This document shows, piece after piece, positions 15,992 to 25,336 of a stretch of 64,000 bases of DNA. Under the pieces are notes generated by a model, which was not told the origin of the DNA, made no database searches, and saw only the letters and a program-made list of their open reading frames with translations. Source of the DNA: Variovorax sp. OK212 (lineage in GTDB: Bacteria > Pseudomonadota > Gammaproteobacteria > Burkholderiales > Burkholderiaceae_C); the NCBI RefSeq assembly GCF_900112425.1, contig NZ_FOLP01000010.1, forward strand, positions 124,001 through 188,000, read 5' to 3'. The position numbers and the translations under genes are program-made. The first letter of the stretch is position 1. Each line of letters starts with the position of its first letter.

Positions 15992-17104
15992 TCACGGCGT
16001 GCACAGCGGCGCGATGGCCTCGGCCGCCACGCCCCAGCGGCGCAGCACCGTCGGGCCGTCGTCGCGCGCCGTGGCGGGCGGCACCACCGGCGCGGTGCGG
16101 CTGAAGCGCGGCGCGGGCGCGGGCTGCACCACGCCGCCCACGTCGGCGAAGGTGCCGCGCGCCACGTTGTGCGGGTGCCGCGGTGCCTCGTCCCAGTCGA
16201 GCACGGGCGCGAAGCAGGCGTCGCTGCCTTCGAGCAGCACGCACCACTCGTCGCGCGTGCGGGTGCGGAACACGTCGGCCATGCGCAGCTTGAGCAGCGG
16301 CCAGCGGTCGGCGTCCATCTGCGCGTCGAAGGCGGTGTCGTCGGCGATGCCGCAGCGCTCGCGCATGAGCGCGTAGAACTGCGGCTCGATCGCGCCTACG
16401 GCCACGTACTTGCCGTCGGCACAGGCGTAGGTGTCGTAGAAGTGCGCGCCGCCGTCGAGCATGTTCTCGCCGCGCTGGTTGCTCCACTGGCCGGCCGACT
16501 TGAAGCCGTACATCATGGCCGACAGCAGCGCCGCGCCGTCGGTCATGGCGGCGTCCACCACCTGCCCCTGGCCCGACTGCCTGGCCTCGTGCAGCGCCGC
16601 GAGGATGCCGAAGGCCAGCAGCATCGCGCCGCCGCCGAAGTCGCCCACGTAGTTCAGCGGCGGCACCGGCGGCTCGCCCGCGCGGCCGATGGCGTGCAGC
16701 GCGCCGCTGATGGCGATGTAGTTGATGTCGTGGCCCGCCGCATGCGCCAGCGGCCCGTGCTGGCCCCAGCCCGTCATGCGGCCGTAGACCAGCTTCGGGT
16801 TTCGCGCGTGGCAGGGCGCGGGGCCCAGGCCCAGGCGCTCCATCACGCCGGGGCGAAAGCCCTCGATCAGCACGTCGGCCCGCGCGATGGCGTCGAGCAC
16901 CGGCTGCGCCGCGCCCGGCGCGCGCAGGTCGACCTGCAGCGTGCTGCGCCCGCGCGCCAGGATGTCGTGCGCGTCCGCCCGGGTGCCGGGGCGCGCGATG
17001 CGGACCACCTCGGCGCCCATGTCGGCGAACAGCATCGCGCAGAACGGCCCCGGGCCGATGCCCGCCATCTCGATGACCCGCAACCCCTGCAACGGACCTG
17101 CCAT
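15992..17104 (-). CDS. Alpha-methylacyl-CoA racemase (CaiB/BaiF family III)
   Basis: A 370-aa family III CoA-transferase fold enzyme of the racemase branch, interconverting (2R)- and (2S)-methylacyl-CoA so branched chains can enter beta-oxidation. His125 (in AGHDINYI) and Asp155 (in NYVGDFGGG) fall at the positions corresponding to the catalytic pair His126/Asp156 of mycobacterial Mcr, and EGFRPGVMERLGLGP is the usual CoA-side segment. CoA transferases would need an aspartate nucleophile in a different context, so racemase is favoured. It is encoded between pimD and the acyl-CoA ligase. A GGAG site precedes the ATG at 17104. Its presence hints that the block handles 2-methyl-branched acids. 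Confidence 0.85.
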   Translation of the reverse strand: MAGPLQGLRVIEMAGIGPGPFCAMLFADMGAEVVRIARPGTRADAHDILARGRSTLQVDLRAPGAAQPVLDAIARADVLIEGFRPGVMERLGLGPAPCHARNPKLVYGRMTGWGQHGPLAHAAGHDINYIAISGALHAIGRAGEPPVPPLNYVGDFGGGAMLLAFGILAALHEARQSGQGQVVDAAMTDGAALLSAMMYGFKSAGQWSNQRGENMLDGGAHFYDTYACADGKYVAVGAIEPQFYALMRERCGIADDTAFDAQMDADRWPLLKLRMADVFRTRTRDEWCVLLEGSDACFAPVLDWDEAPRHPHNVARGTFADVGGVVQPAPAPRFSRTAPVVPPATARDDGPTVLRRWGVAAEAIAPLCTP

Positions 17105-17226
17105 GCCTGTCTCCTTCGGCGCCGCGGCGCGCGCCTGTCGTGTGGCGGCATCTTGGCGCGCGGACGGCCGGGGTGCATCGTCGAAAGCGACGAATGCACG
17201 CGCGCCGGTGCCCGCGCGGGGCCGGC

Positions 17227-18354
17227 TCAGCCCGCGCGAAGCCGCGCCACGCGGCGCAGGTGCCACGACGGCGGGCCGAACTGGCCCTCGATGAGCGTGG
17301 CGCGGCGCACGTAGTGGCCCACCGCCAGCTCCTCGGTCATGCCCATGCCGCCGTGCAGCTGCACCGCGCCCTGCCCCACGGCCCGGCAGGCCTTCGCGGC
17401 CGCCACCTTGGCGGACGAGACGGCGCGCGCGCGTTCGGCGGGCGGCGCGGTGCCGATGGCCTCGCCCACGCTGGCGGTGAGCGCGGCGGCCAGTTCCAGC
17501 GCCATGTGCATGTCGGCCAGCCGGTGCTGCAGCACCTGGAAGCTGGAGATCGGCACGCCGAACTGCTTGCGCTGGCGCACGTGGTCGAGCGTGTCGCGCA
17601 TCAGGCGGCGCATGACGCCGACCGACTCGGCGCACACGGCCAGCGTGGCCTCGTCGAGCGCCTGCTCGATCTGCGGCAGCGCGCCGCCCTCCTCGCCGAG
17701 CAGGGCACTGGCGGGCAGGCGGACCTTGTCGAAGGCGATGTCGGCGGCACGGCCGCCGTCGCGCGTGGGGTAGGCGCGCAGGCGCACGCCGGGCGTGTCG
17801 GCGGGCACGACCAGCAGCGAAAGCCCGGCGGCGCTGCGTGCGCTGACGAGGAAATGGCTGGCCCATGGCGCGGCATGCACCACCGCCTTTCGGCCGGCCA
17901 GGAGAAAGCCGTCACCTTCGCGCGCGAGCTCGGACTTCACGTCGGCGCGGTCGTGCCGGCTTTGCGGCTCGCCGTGCGCGAAGGCCAGCACGGCCTCGCC
18001 CGCGACGACCCGCGCCAGCAGCGCATCGGCCTGCGCGCCGGGGTGGCGCTGCAGCAGGCCCGCGCCGATCACCATGGTCGACAGGTAGGGCTCGGCCGCG
18101 AGCGCGCCGCCCAGCGTTTCCATCAGGGCCAGGTGCGCAGGCATGCCGCCGCCGAGGCCGCCCTGGGCTTCGGGCAGCGCCGCGCCCAGCAGGTCGAGTT
18201 CGCGCGCCAGCCCTTGCCAGAACGGCGGCGGCGCGTCGCCGGCATGGCGCAGCGCATGCAGCCGCTGCTCGAAGCCGTGCCGGTCGTCGAGGTAGCGCGC
18301 AAGGCTGTCGCGCAGCATCGAGAGGGTGTCGTCCTGTTCGGTGAGAGTGGGCAT
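17227..18354 (-). CDS. pimD: Acyl-CoA dehydrogenase, PimD-like (pimeloyl-CoA dehydrogenase small subunit)
   Basis: A 375-aa member of the smaller partner class in two-subunit acyl-CoA dehydrogenases such as PimC/PimD, which oxidise pimeloyl-CoA and other dicarboxylyl-CoAs. Seen: LPEAQGGLGGGM near the N-terminus, a reduced FAD loop (AFAHGEPQSRHD), RKQFGVPISSFQVLQHRLADM, and AVQLHGGMGMTEEL. The C-terminus has IEGQFGPPSWHL instead of a complete EGTxEI base motif, in line with this class. It begins 10 nt after the pimC stop, so the two are surely co-translated. The coupling with an upstream pathway that ends in pimeloyl-CoA supports the name, though the substrate has to be tested. Confidence 0.78.
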   Translation of the reverse strand: MPTLTEQDDTLSMLRDSLARYLDDRHGFEQRLHALRHAGDAPPPFWQGLARELDLLGAALPEAQGGLGGGMPAHLALMETLGGALAAEPYLSTMVIGAGLLQRHPGAQADALLARVVAGEAVLAFAHGEPQSRHDRADVKSELAREGDGFLLAGRKAVVHAAPWASHFLVSARSAAGLSLLVVPADTPGVRLRAYPTRDGGRAADIAFDKVRLPASALLGEEGGALPQIEQALDEATLAVCAESVGVMRRLMRDTLDHVRQRKQFGVPISSFQVLQHRLADMHMALELAAALTASVGEAIGTAPPAERARAVSSAKVAAAKACRAVGQGAVQLHGGMGMTEELAVGHYVRRATLIEGQFGPPSWHLRRVARLRAG

Positions 18355-18364
18355 GGGTGGCACC

Positions 18365-19561
18365 TCAGTTCGCCAGCAGGTGCGCCGCAACGATGTTGCG
18401 CTGCACCTCGTTGGAGCCCGCGTAGATCGACGCGGCACGGTCGTTGAGGTAGGCCGACATCGAGAACACGGCCTCTTCGGAAATGGGCAGCTCGCCCTGC
18501 AGCCCGTCGTCCAGGGGCAGGTCGACGGCGGCATGGTGCGCGGCGATTTCCACACCGAGCTCGGTCAGCCGCTGGCGCAGTTCGGAGCCCAGCACCTTGC
18601 CCATGGAGGGCCGGATGCCCGGCGGCTCGCCGCGTGCCTGCGCGCGCAGCGACTGCAGCTCGGTGGCCTCGAGCGCGTCGATGGCGCATTCGGCGTCGGC
18701 GAGGCGCAGGGCCATGTCGTCGGCCTCGTGGGCATCGGACGATGCTGCGGCAAAGGCCGCGTCGGCCGCCGACTGCAGCCGGCGCAGGCGTGCGCGCAGC
18801 ATCGGCGCCCAGGCTCCGCCGCGCTCGTGCTGCAGCAGGTACTTGGCGATGGTCCAGCCCTGGTTCTCCTCGCCGATGAGCCCGTCGGCGGGCACGCGCA
18901 CGTCGTCGAAGAACACCTGGTTGAGCTCGTGGTCGCCCGAGATGCTGATGATCGGACGGATCGTGATGCCCGGCGCCGGCAGGTCGAAGCAAAGAAAGCT
19001 GATGCCCTGCTGCGGCTTGCCGCCCGAGGCGGTGCGCACCAGGCAGAACATCCTGTTGGCGTACTGCGCGTGAGTGGTCCAGATCTTGGTGCCGTTGAGC
19101 ACGTAGTGGTCACCGTCGCGCACCGCCTTGCACTGCAGCGACGCCAGGTCGGAGCCCGACTGCGGCTCCGAGTAGCCCTGGCACCAGTAGTCCTCGCCCG
19201 AGCGGATGCCGGGCAGCCAGGCGCGCTTCTGCGCCTCGGTGCCGAAGGCGATGATCACCGGCGCGACCATGCCGGGCCCCATGGGCGCGCGCTGCGGCGC
19301 GTCGGCCGCAGCCAGTTCGGCCGCGAAGAGGTAGTGCTGCATCGGCGTCCAGCCGGTGCCCCCGTGCGCGACCGGCCACTGCGGCACGCTCCAGCCGCGC
19401 CCGGCAAGGATGCGGTGCCAGCCGTTGCCCTCGGCGTAGTCGCTGAAGATGCCCGAGCAGCGCCGCCCCGCGGTGCGCAGTTGGGGCGTCAGCTCACGCG
19501 CCAGGAAGTCTCGAACCTCGTCTTGGAAAGCGGTCTCCGCCGCCGTGAGTGCCCAGGCCAT
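18365..19561 (-). CDS. pimC: Acyl-CoA dehydrogenase, PimC-like (pimeloyl-CoA dehydrogenase large subunit)
   Basis: A 398-aa large-subunit acyl-CoA dehydrogenase. The N-terminus (FQDEVRDFLARELTPQLR) and GWSVPQWPVAHGGTGWTPMQ are typical of PimC/IbuC types; CQGYSEPQSGSDLASLQ is the FAD loop. The C-terminal IYAGSNEVQRNIVA has Ala where MCAD has the catalytic Glu; a Glu in YLLQHERGG sits at the alternative helix-G base position. It would act with PimD to make the 2,3-enoyl ester of pimeloyl-CoA, the product of the badI step encoded 13 kb away. It is the first gene of the block; no clear promoter was recognised in the 139 nt before it. Confidence 0.78.
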   Translation of the reverse strand: MAWALTAAETAFQDEVRDFLARELTPQLRTAGRRCSGIFSDYAEGNGWHRILAGRGWSVPQWPVAHGGTGWTPMQHYLFAAELAAADAPQRAPMGPGMVAPVIIAFGTEAQKRAWLPGIRSGEDYWCQGYSEPQSGSDLASLQCKAVRDGDHYVLNGTKIWTTHAQYANRMFCLVRTASGGKPQQGISFLCFDLPAPGITIRPIISISGDHELNQVFFDDVRVPADGLIGEENQGWTIAKYLLQHERGGAWAPMLRARLRRLQSAADAAFAAASSDAHEADDMALRLADAECAIDALEATELQSLRAQARGEPPGIRPSMGKVLGSELRQRLTELGVEIAAHHAAVDLPLDDGLQGELPISEEAVFSMSAYLNDRAASIYAGSNEVQRNIVAAHLLAN

Positions 19562-19700
19562 GGTGTTGTCTCGCTTCGGGAATACCGCGCGAGTGTGACG
19601 CCGGCCGGGCTGGCCGGCATCGTCGGATCGGACGAAAGGGTCGCCGGAGCGACAGCGCCCTGGCGCCAGCCCTCAGCCCTCAACCGTCAGACCTCGGCAG

Positions 19701-20570
19701 TCAGGCCGCCACGGTCTCTCGCGGCGCCGCGGCCTTGGCCGACACCGGCATGTGCTGCGCCCAGTCGATGATCTCCAGCGTGCCGTCGGCATGCTCGGCC
19801 AGCGCGGTGAGGCTTTCCACCCAGTCGCCGTCGTTGCAGTACAGGATGCCGTCGATGTCGCGCATCTCGGCATGGTGGATGTGGCCGCACACCACGCCCT
19901 GCGCGCCGCGGTTGCGGGCCTCGCGGGCCACGGCCGCCTCGAAGTCGCCCACGTAGCTCACGGCGCGCTTGACCTTGCCCTTGAGGTACTTGGACAGCGA
20001 CCAGTACGGCAGCCCCATGCGCGCGCGCAGCGAGTTGAGGTGGCGGTTGAGCTTGAGCGTGAACTCGTAGAGCGAGTCGCCCACGTAGGCCAGCCACTTG
20101 GCGCACTGGATCACGCCGTCGAACAGGTCGCCGTGGATGATCCAGAGCTTGCGGCCGTCGGCCGTCTCGTGGATCCACTCGTCGGCCACGTCGATGCCGC
20201 CGAAGTTGTGGTGCAGGTACTTGCGGGCGAACTCGTCGTGGTTGCCCGGGATGAAGATCACGCGCGTGCCCTTGCGCGCCTTGCGCAGCAGCTTCTGGAT
20301 CACGTCGTTGTGCGCCTGCGGCCAGTACCAGTGGCGCTTGAGCTGCCAGCCGTCGATGATGTCGCCGACCAGGAACAGCGTCTCGCACTCGGTGTTCTTC
20401 AGGAAGTCGAGCAGCGCCCGCGCCTGGCAACCGGGCGTGCCCAGGTGCAGGTCGGAGATCCAGAGCGTGCGGAACCGCAGGGGCTCGCGCACGTGGTCTT
20501 CGTCGTCCGGCTCCAGGGCCCGGGTCGCGGTGTCGCGCCATGCGCGAAGGAAAGCGTCGTCGCGTTGCAT
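19701..20570 (-). CDS. LpxH-like metallophosphoesterase (UDP-2,3-diacylglucosamine diphosphatase family)
   Basis: Calcineurin-like phosphoesterase of 289 aa. All metal motifs are present: SDLHLG (Asp40, His42), GDIIDGW (Asp70), GNHDE (Asn110, His111), HGDLFDG, and GHIHHAEM. The residue pattern and the WYWPQAHNDVIQKLL segment resemble the YbbF/LpxH group that cleaves UDP-2,3-diacylglucosamine in lipid A synthesis, but the protein is longer than E. coli LpxH (240 aa), with an N-terminal extension and a C-terminal tail, so a related nucleotide-lipid or other substrate is possible. It is divergent from the ether-lipid fusion gene with 94 nt between starts. The ATG at 20570 has no good ribosome site. 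Confidence 0.8.
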   Translation of the reverse strand: MQRDDAFLRAWRDTATRALEPDDEDHVREPLRFRTLWISDLHLGTPGCQARALLDFLKNTECETLFLVGDIIDGWQLKRHWYWPQAHNDVIQKLLRKARKGTRVIFIPGNHDEFARKYLHHNFGGIDVADEWIHETADGRKLWIIHGDLFDGVIQCAKWLAYVGDSLYEFTLKLNRHLNSLRARMGLPYWSLSKYLKGKVKRAVSYVGDFEAAVAREARNRGAQGVVCGHIHHAEMRDIDGILYCNDGDWVESLTALAEHADGTLEIIDWAQHMPVSAKAAAPRETVAA

Positions 20571-20664
20571 GGACGGGTAGGCTCCCACTGCCCGATGACG
20601 GCGCGATGGCACACCCGTGACATCCCGGTGACGCGTGGCCGCCCGGCAACGACACAATCCCGCG

Positions 20665-22407
20665 ATGCGCCCTGGCCAGATCATCGTTCTCGCGACCCCC
20701 GTCTTCCTTCTTCTCATCGCCCTCGAGTTCGCGGTCGGCCGCGTGCGCGCCAAGCGCGGCACCGGGCAGGACACCTACCGCCTGGCCGACGCCGTGAACA
20801 GCATCGGGCTGGGCATGCTGAGCCAGATCAGCGCGGTGCTCACGGGGCTGCTGCGCATCGGCATCTACACGGCCGTGTACTCGGCGGTGGCGCTGTTTCC
20901 GCAGGAGGCCGCGCGCGACTTCTGGAGCGCCTGGTACGGCTGGCTGCTGGCGCTGGTGTTCTACGACCTTTGCTACTACTGGCTGCACCGCATGGGCCAC
21001 GAGTCGGCCGTGCTGTGGGCGGCGCACGTGGTGCACCACCAGAGCCAGCACTACAACCTGTCGACCGCGCTGCGCCAGACCTCCAGCGGCGCGCTGCTGG
21101 GCTGGGTGTTCTACCTGCCGATGGCGGTGGCGGGCGTGCCCCCGCTGGTGTTCGGCGTGGTGGCGCTCGTCGACCTGCTCTACCAGTTCTGGGTGCACAC
21201 CGAGCAGGTGGGCAAGCTGGGCTGGTTCGACCGCTGGTTCTGCTCGCCGTCGAACCATCGCGTGCACCACGCGGTGAACGACCGCTACCTCGACCGCAAC
21301 TACGGCGGCATCCTGATCGTGTGGGACCGCCTGTTCGGCACCTTCCGCGAGGAAGACGAGCGCTGCGTCTACGGCACGCGCGGCGAGCTGCGCAGCTGGG
21401 ACCCGCTGTGGGCCAACGCCGAGGTGTACTGCGGGCTGGCCAGGGATTCATGGCATGCGCGCAGCTGGGCCGACAAGCTGCGCGTGTGGTTCAAGCCGCC
21501 GGGCTGGCGGCCGGCCGACGTGGCCGAGCGCTTTCCCAAGACGATGTTCGACATTTCGAAGGTGACGCGCTACGAGCCGGAAGTGGGCCGGGGCGTGCAG
21601 TGGTTCGCCGGGCTGCAGTTCGTGGTGCTGCTGGGCCTCGTCGCAGTTTTTCTGTGGTTCTCCGACACGGTCCCGTTGCCGCAGGCGGCCGTGTGGCTCG
21701 CCGCGCTGACGGCGGGGCTGTGGGCCGTGGGCGGGGTGCTGCAGGGGCGGCTGACGGTGACCGAGGTGTTGCTGATGGAGGCCTCGGCGCTGGCCACGGC
21801 GAGCGCGGCGCTGGGCCTCGAAGGACTGCATCACGTCTGCAAGCCGCTGGCCTTGGGCATCGCGATCTTTCTGGTCGCTCGGCGGGCGATGGTGCGCGGC
21901 GGGGTGACGGCCTTCGACGGGATGCTGCTGGCGGGGCTGGTGGCATCGCTCGCGGGCGACGTGCTGCTGATGGGGTCGGCCAGGCTGTTCGTGCCGGGGC
22001 TGGTGTGCTTTCTGCTGGCGCACCTGGCGTACATCGCGCTGTTTCGCATCGGCGTCGGGCTGTTTCCGCGGCGCGGGGTGCTGGCGGTGACGCTGCTGAT
22101 CGGCGCGGGGATGTATGCGTTTCTCTGGCAGGGCGGGTTGCCCGTGGCGCTGCGGGTGCCGGTCGGGGTCTACGTGGTGGTGATTGCATGCATGGCGGCA
22201 CAGGCCATCGGTCGCGCGGCCGTGCTGCGGCGCCGGGACCCGGCCGCGCCGTGGGTGGCGGTGGGCGCCTGCTTCTTCATGCTGAGCGATTCGCTGCTGG
22301 CGACGAACCGGTTCGTGATGCCGCTGCCGCTGGCGTCGCTGTGGGTGCTGGGGACGTACTACGCGGCGCAGATATTGATCGTGCGGCACGCGCGCCAAGC
22401 GGCCTGA
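20665..22407 (+). CDS. Fusion: fatty acid hydroxylase/alkylglycerol monooxygenase-like domain plus YhhN/TMEM86 domain
   Basis: A 580-aa integral membrane protein with two domains. The first (about 1-300) is a diiron fatty acid hydroxylase/sterol desaturase domain with all histidine boxes: HRMGH (108-112), HVVHHQSQH (121-129), an added H178 (WVHTEQ), and HRVHH (198-202). It most resembles the alkylglycerol monooxygenase branch. The second (about 345-580) is a run of about seven or eight membrane helices with the YhhN/TMEM86 patterns DVLLMGS and MLSDSLLATNRF; TMEM86B is a lysoplasmalogenase. Both families act on ether-linked lipids in animals, so a two-step ether lipid cleavage is plausible. 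The ATG at 20665 gives MRPGQIIVLA; the ribosome site is weak. Confidence 0.82.
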   Translation: MRPGQIIVLATPVFLLLIALEFAVGRVRAKRGTGQDTYRLADAVNSIGLGMLSQISAVLTGLLRIGIYTAVYSAVALFPQEAARDFWSAWYGWLLALVFYDLCYYWLHRMGHESAVLWAAHVVHHQSQHYNLSTALRQTSSGALLGWVFYLPMAVAGVPPLVFGVVALVDLLYQFWVHTEQVGKLGWFDRWFCSPSNHRVHHAVNDRYLDRNYGGILIVWDRLFGTFREEDERCVYGTRGELRSWDPLWANAEVYCGLARDSWHARSWADKLRVWFKPPGWRPADVAERFPKTMFDISKVTRYEPEVGRGVQWFAGLQFVVLLGLVAVFLWFSDTVPLPQAAVWLAALTAGLWAVGGVLQGRLTVTEVLLMEASALATASAALGLEGLHHVCKPLALGIAIFLVARRAMVRGGVTAFDGMLLAGLVASLAGDVLLMGSARLFVPGLVCFLLAHLAYIALFRIGVGLFPRRGVLAVTLLIGAGMYAFLWQGGLPVALRVPVGVYVVVIACMAAQAIGRAAVLRRRDPAAPWVAVGACFFMLSDSLLATNRFVMPLPLASLWVLGTYYAAQILIVRHARQAA

Positions 22408-22418
22408 ATGGGTGTTGC

Positions 22419-22518
22419 GCTCTCCCCTCCCGGGGGAGGGCGGGGGTGGGGGCACCCGGCGTCTGCATCGGGCGCCCTGCGTGCCCCCTCCCGACCTCCC
22501 CCCGGAAGGGGGAGGAGC
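22419..22518. repeat. 100-bp imperfect inverted repeat (REP-like) between convergent genes
   Basis: Left arm gctctcccctcccggggg (from 22419) and right arm ending aagggggaggagc (22518) are imperfectly complementary over about 36 bp each, both bordered inward by ggcac/gtgcc, with a 26-bp centre. The element lies 12 nt after one stop codon and 10 nt before the convergent dmeF stop, so it could act as a bidirectional terminator or as a REP-like dispersed element. No transposase gene is near. Confidence 0.75.
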
Positions 22519-22527
22519 AAGACCGGA

Positions 22528-23493
22528 TCAATCCACGCAGCGCTGGATTTCCACCGTCGAGTGGCGGATCTCCTCGTGCATCGAGAAGCAGGCGCGCACC
22601 TCGTCGGCCGTGAGCGTGAGCGAGTGCGTCACCACCGTCAGTGCGCAGGCATACGCATCGCGCCCCACGCGCCACACGTGCAGGTCGGCCACGCGGGTTT
22701 CCGATGCGGCCAGCATGGTCTCGACGCCTTCGCGGATTGCTTCCGTCACCGGGTGGTCCATCTCGCGGTCGAGCAGCACCTTGCCGGTTTCCTTCAGCAG
22801 CCCCTTGGCCCACATGGCCACCAGCACCGCACCGACGATGCCCATCGCCGGGTCGAGCCAGGCCCAGCCGTAGAACCAGCCACCCAGCAGCGCGGCGATG
22901 GCCAGCACCGAAGTGGCGGCGTCGGCCACGACGTGGATGTAGGCCGAGCGCAGGTTCAGGTCGTGGCCGTGGTCGTCATGCGCGTGGCCGTGATCGTGAT
23001 CGTGATCGTGGCCGTGCCCATGGTCGTGTCCGTGGTGATGCGCCCCGCCCAGCAGCCGCGCGCAGACCAGGTTGACCACCAGCCCCAGCACCGCCACCGA
23101 AATCGCCTCGGGGTAGTGGATGGCCGAGGGCGACCACAGCCGCTCGAGCGAACCCACCACCATCAGCGCCGCGATGCCCAGCAGCACCAGCGCGCTGGCA
23201 AAGCCGGCCAGCACCTCGATCTTCCAGGTGCCGAAGGCGAAGCGCGGGTCGCGCGCATAGCGCCGGGCGGCCGCGTAGGCGAATGCGCTCAGGCCGATGG
23301 CCAGTGCGTGCGAGCTCATGTGCCAGCCGTCGGCCAGCAACGCCATCGAGTTGAACCACCAGCCCGCGCCGATTTCCACCACCATCATCACGGCGGTGAT
23401 CCACATCACGAGGCGGGTGCTGCGCTCGGCGGAGGTGTTGTCGGCGCCGAAGTGGTGGTCGTGCTTCCAGGCACTCAGGTCATGCGTGTGCAT
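22528..23493 (-). CDS. dmeF: Co2+/Ni2+ efflux transporter DmeF (CDF family)
   Basis: Cation diffusion facilitator of 321 aa exporting divalent metal by proton antiport. The N-terminus MHTHDLSAWKHDHHFG is characteristic of DmeF. Metal-site residues are seen in LLADGWHMSSH (second helix) and HVVADAATS (fifth helix). The loop between helices 4 and 5 is very His/Asp-rich (HHHGHDHGHGHDHDHDHGH, residues about 152-170), a metal-gathering segment. The C-terminal cytoplasmic domain ends in EIQRCVD. It is 3 nt downstream of ruvB on the same strand, so it is probably read from the ruvB transcript. No DmeR-type regulator is adjacent. Metal preference is from family knowledge. Confidence 0.9.
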   Translation of the reverse strand: MHTHDLSAWKHDHHFGADNTSAERSTRLVMWITAVMMVVEIGAGWWFNSMALLADGWHMSSHALAIGLSAFAYAAARRYARDPRFAFGTWKIEVLAGFASALVLLGIAALMVVGSLERLWSPSAIHYPEAISVAVLGLVVNLVCARLLGGAHHHGHDHGHGHDHDHDHGHAHDDHGHDLNLRSAYIHVVADAATSVLAIAALLGGWFYGWAWLDPAMGIVGAVLVAMWAKGLLKETGKVLLDREMDHPVTEAIREGVETMLAASETRVADLHVWRVGRDAYACALTVVTHSLTLTADEVRACFSMHEEIRHSTVEIQRCVD

Positions 23494-23496
23494 TCG

Positions 23497-24561
<1,065 letters not shown>

Positions 24562-24660
24562 TGCGAGGGGGTTCTTCGAAGGCGAGTTTAGTGCCTGCCA
24601 CACTGGCAGAATGCTCCGGCCGTGTATCCGGCCATATAACAAACGAGGGGAAGCCAGCAC

Positions 24661-25284
24661 GTGTCGATCTACGAACTGAAGCCGCGTTTCCAGGCCCTGC
24701 TGCGGCCGCTGGTGGTCCGACTGCATGCGATGGGCGTCACCGCCAACCAGGTGACGCTGGCGGCATGCGTCGTCTCGGTCGCACTCGGGCTGTGGCTCTT
24801 CTTCTCGGCCCCCTCCCTTGCGGCCTTCGCGCTCATCCCGCTGTGGATGTTCCTGCGCATGGCCTTCAACGCCATCGACGGCATGCTGGCGCGCGAACAC
24901 CACCAGCAGAGCAAGCTGGGCGCCTTCCTCAACGAACTGACCGACGTGGTCTCCGACGCCGCGCTGTACCTGCCCTTTGCGCTGGTGGCACCGTTCAGCG
25001 GCTTCTGGGTCGGCACGGTGATCGTGCTGGCCGGCCTGAGCGAATTCGCCGGCGCGCTCGGCCCCACGGTGGGCGCCTCGCGCCGCTACGACGGTCCGCT
25101 GGGCAAGAGCGACCGGGCCTTCGTGTTCGGCGCGCTCGGACTGTACGTCGCACTCGGCGGCCCGCTGCCGGGCTGGACGGGCTGGCTGATGCCGCTGCTG
25201 GCGGCGCTGGTGGCCTGGACCACGGTCAACCGCATCCGCCGCGCGCTGGCGGAAGCCGGGGCCGTGCCGGCAGCGCCAGGCTGA
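24661..25284 (+). CDS. CDP-alcohol phosphatidyltransferase, YnbA-like
   Basis: Membrane enzyme of 207 aa with about six helices, expected to transfer a phosphatidyl group from CDP-diacylglycerol to an alcohol. The signature is FNAIDGMLAR (residues 69-78) then GAFLNELTDVVSD (87-99). Asp73-Gly74, Ala77-Arg78, Gly87 and Asp95 fit the DG-AR-G-D pattern, but the first and third canonical aspartates are Asn70 and Asn91. I recall the same asparagines in E. coli YnbA, so this looks like a subfamily trait rather than decay. The start is GTG at 24661 with a strong GAGGGGAAG site. It opens a seven-gene run; the acceptor alcohol is unknown. Confidence 0.82.
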   Translation: MSIYELKPRFQALLRPLVVRLHAMGVTANQVTLAACVVSVALGLWLFFSAPSLAAFALIPLWMFLRMAFNAIDGMLAREHHQQSKLGAFLNELTDVVSDAALYLPFALVAPFSGFWVGTVIVLAGLSEFAGALGPTVGASRRYDGPLGKSDRAFVFGALGLYVALGGPLPGWTGWLMPLLAALVAWTTVNRIRRALAEAGAVPAAPG

Positions 25285-25336
25285 GCGCGGCGGCACCGCA
25301 AGACAAATCGACCAATAAAAAACTCACAGGGATTCA

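Noticed and set aside
22419..22518. Inverted repeat as insertion sequence ends
   Set aside because: The enclosed 26 bp cannot encode a transposase and no target duplication is seen.
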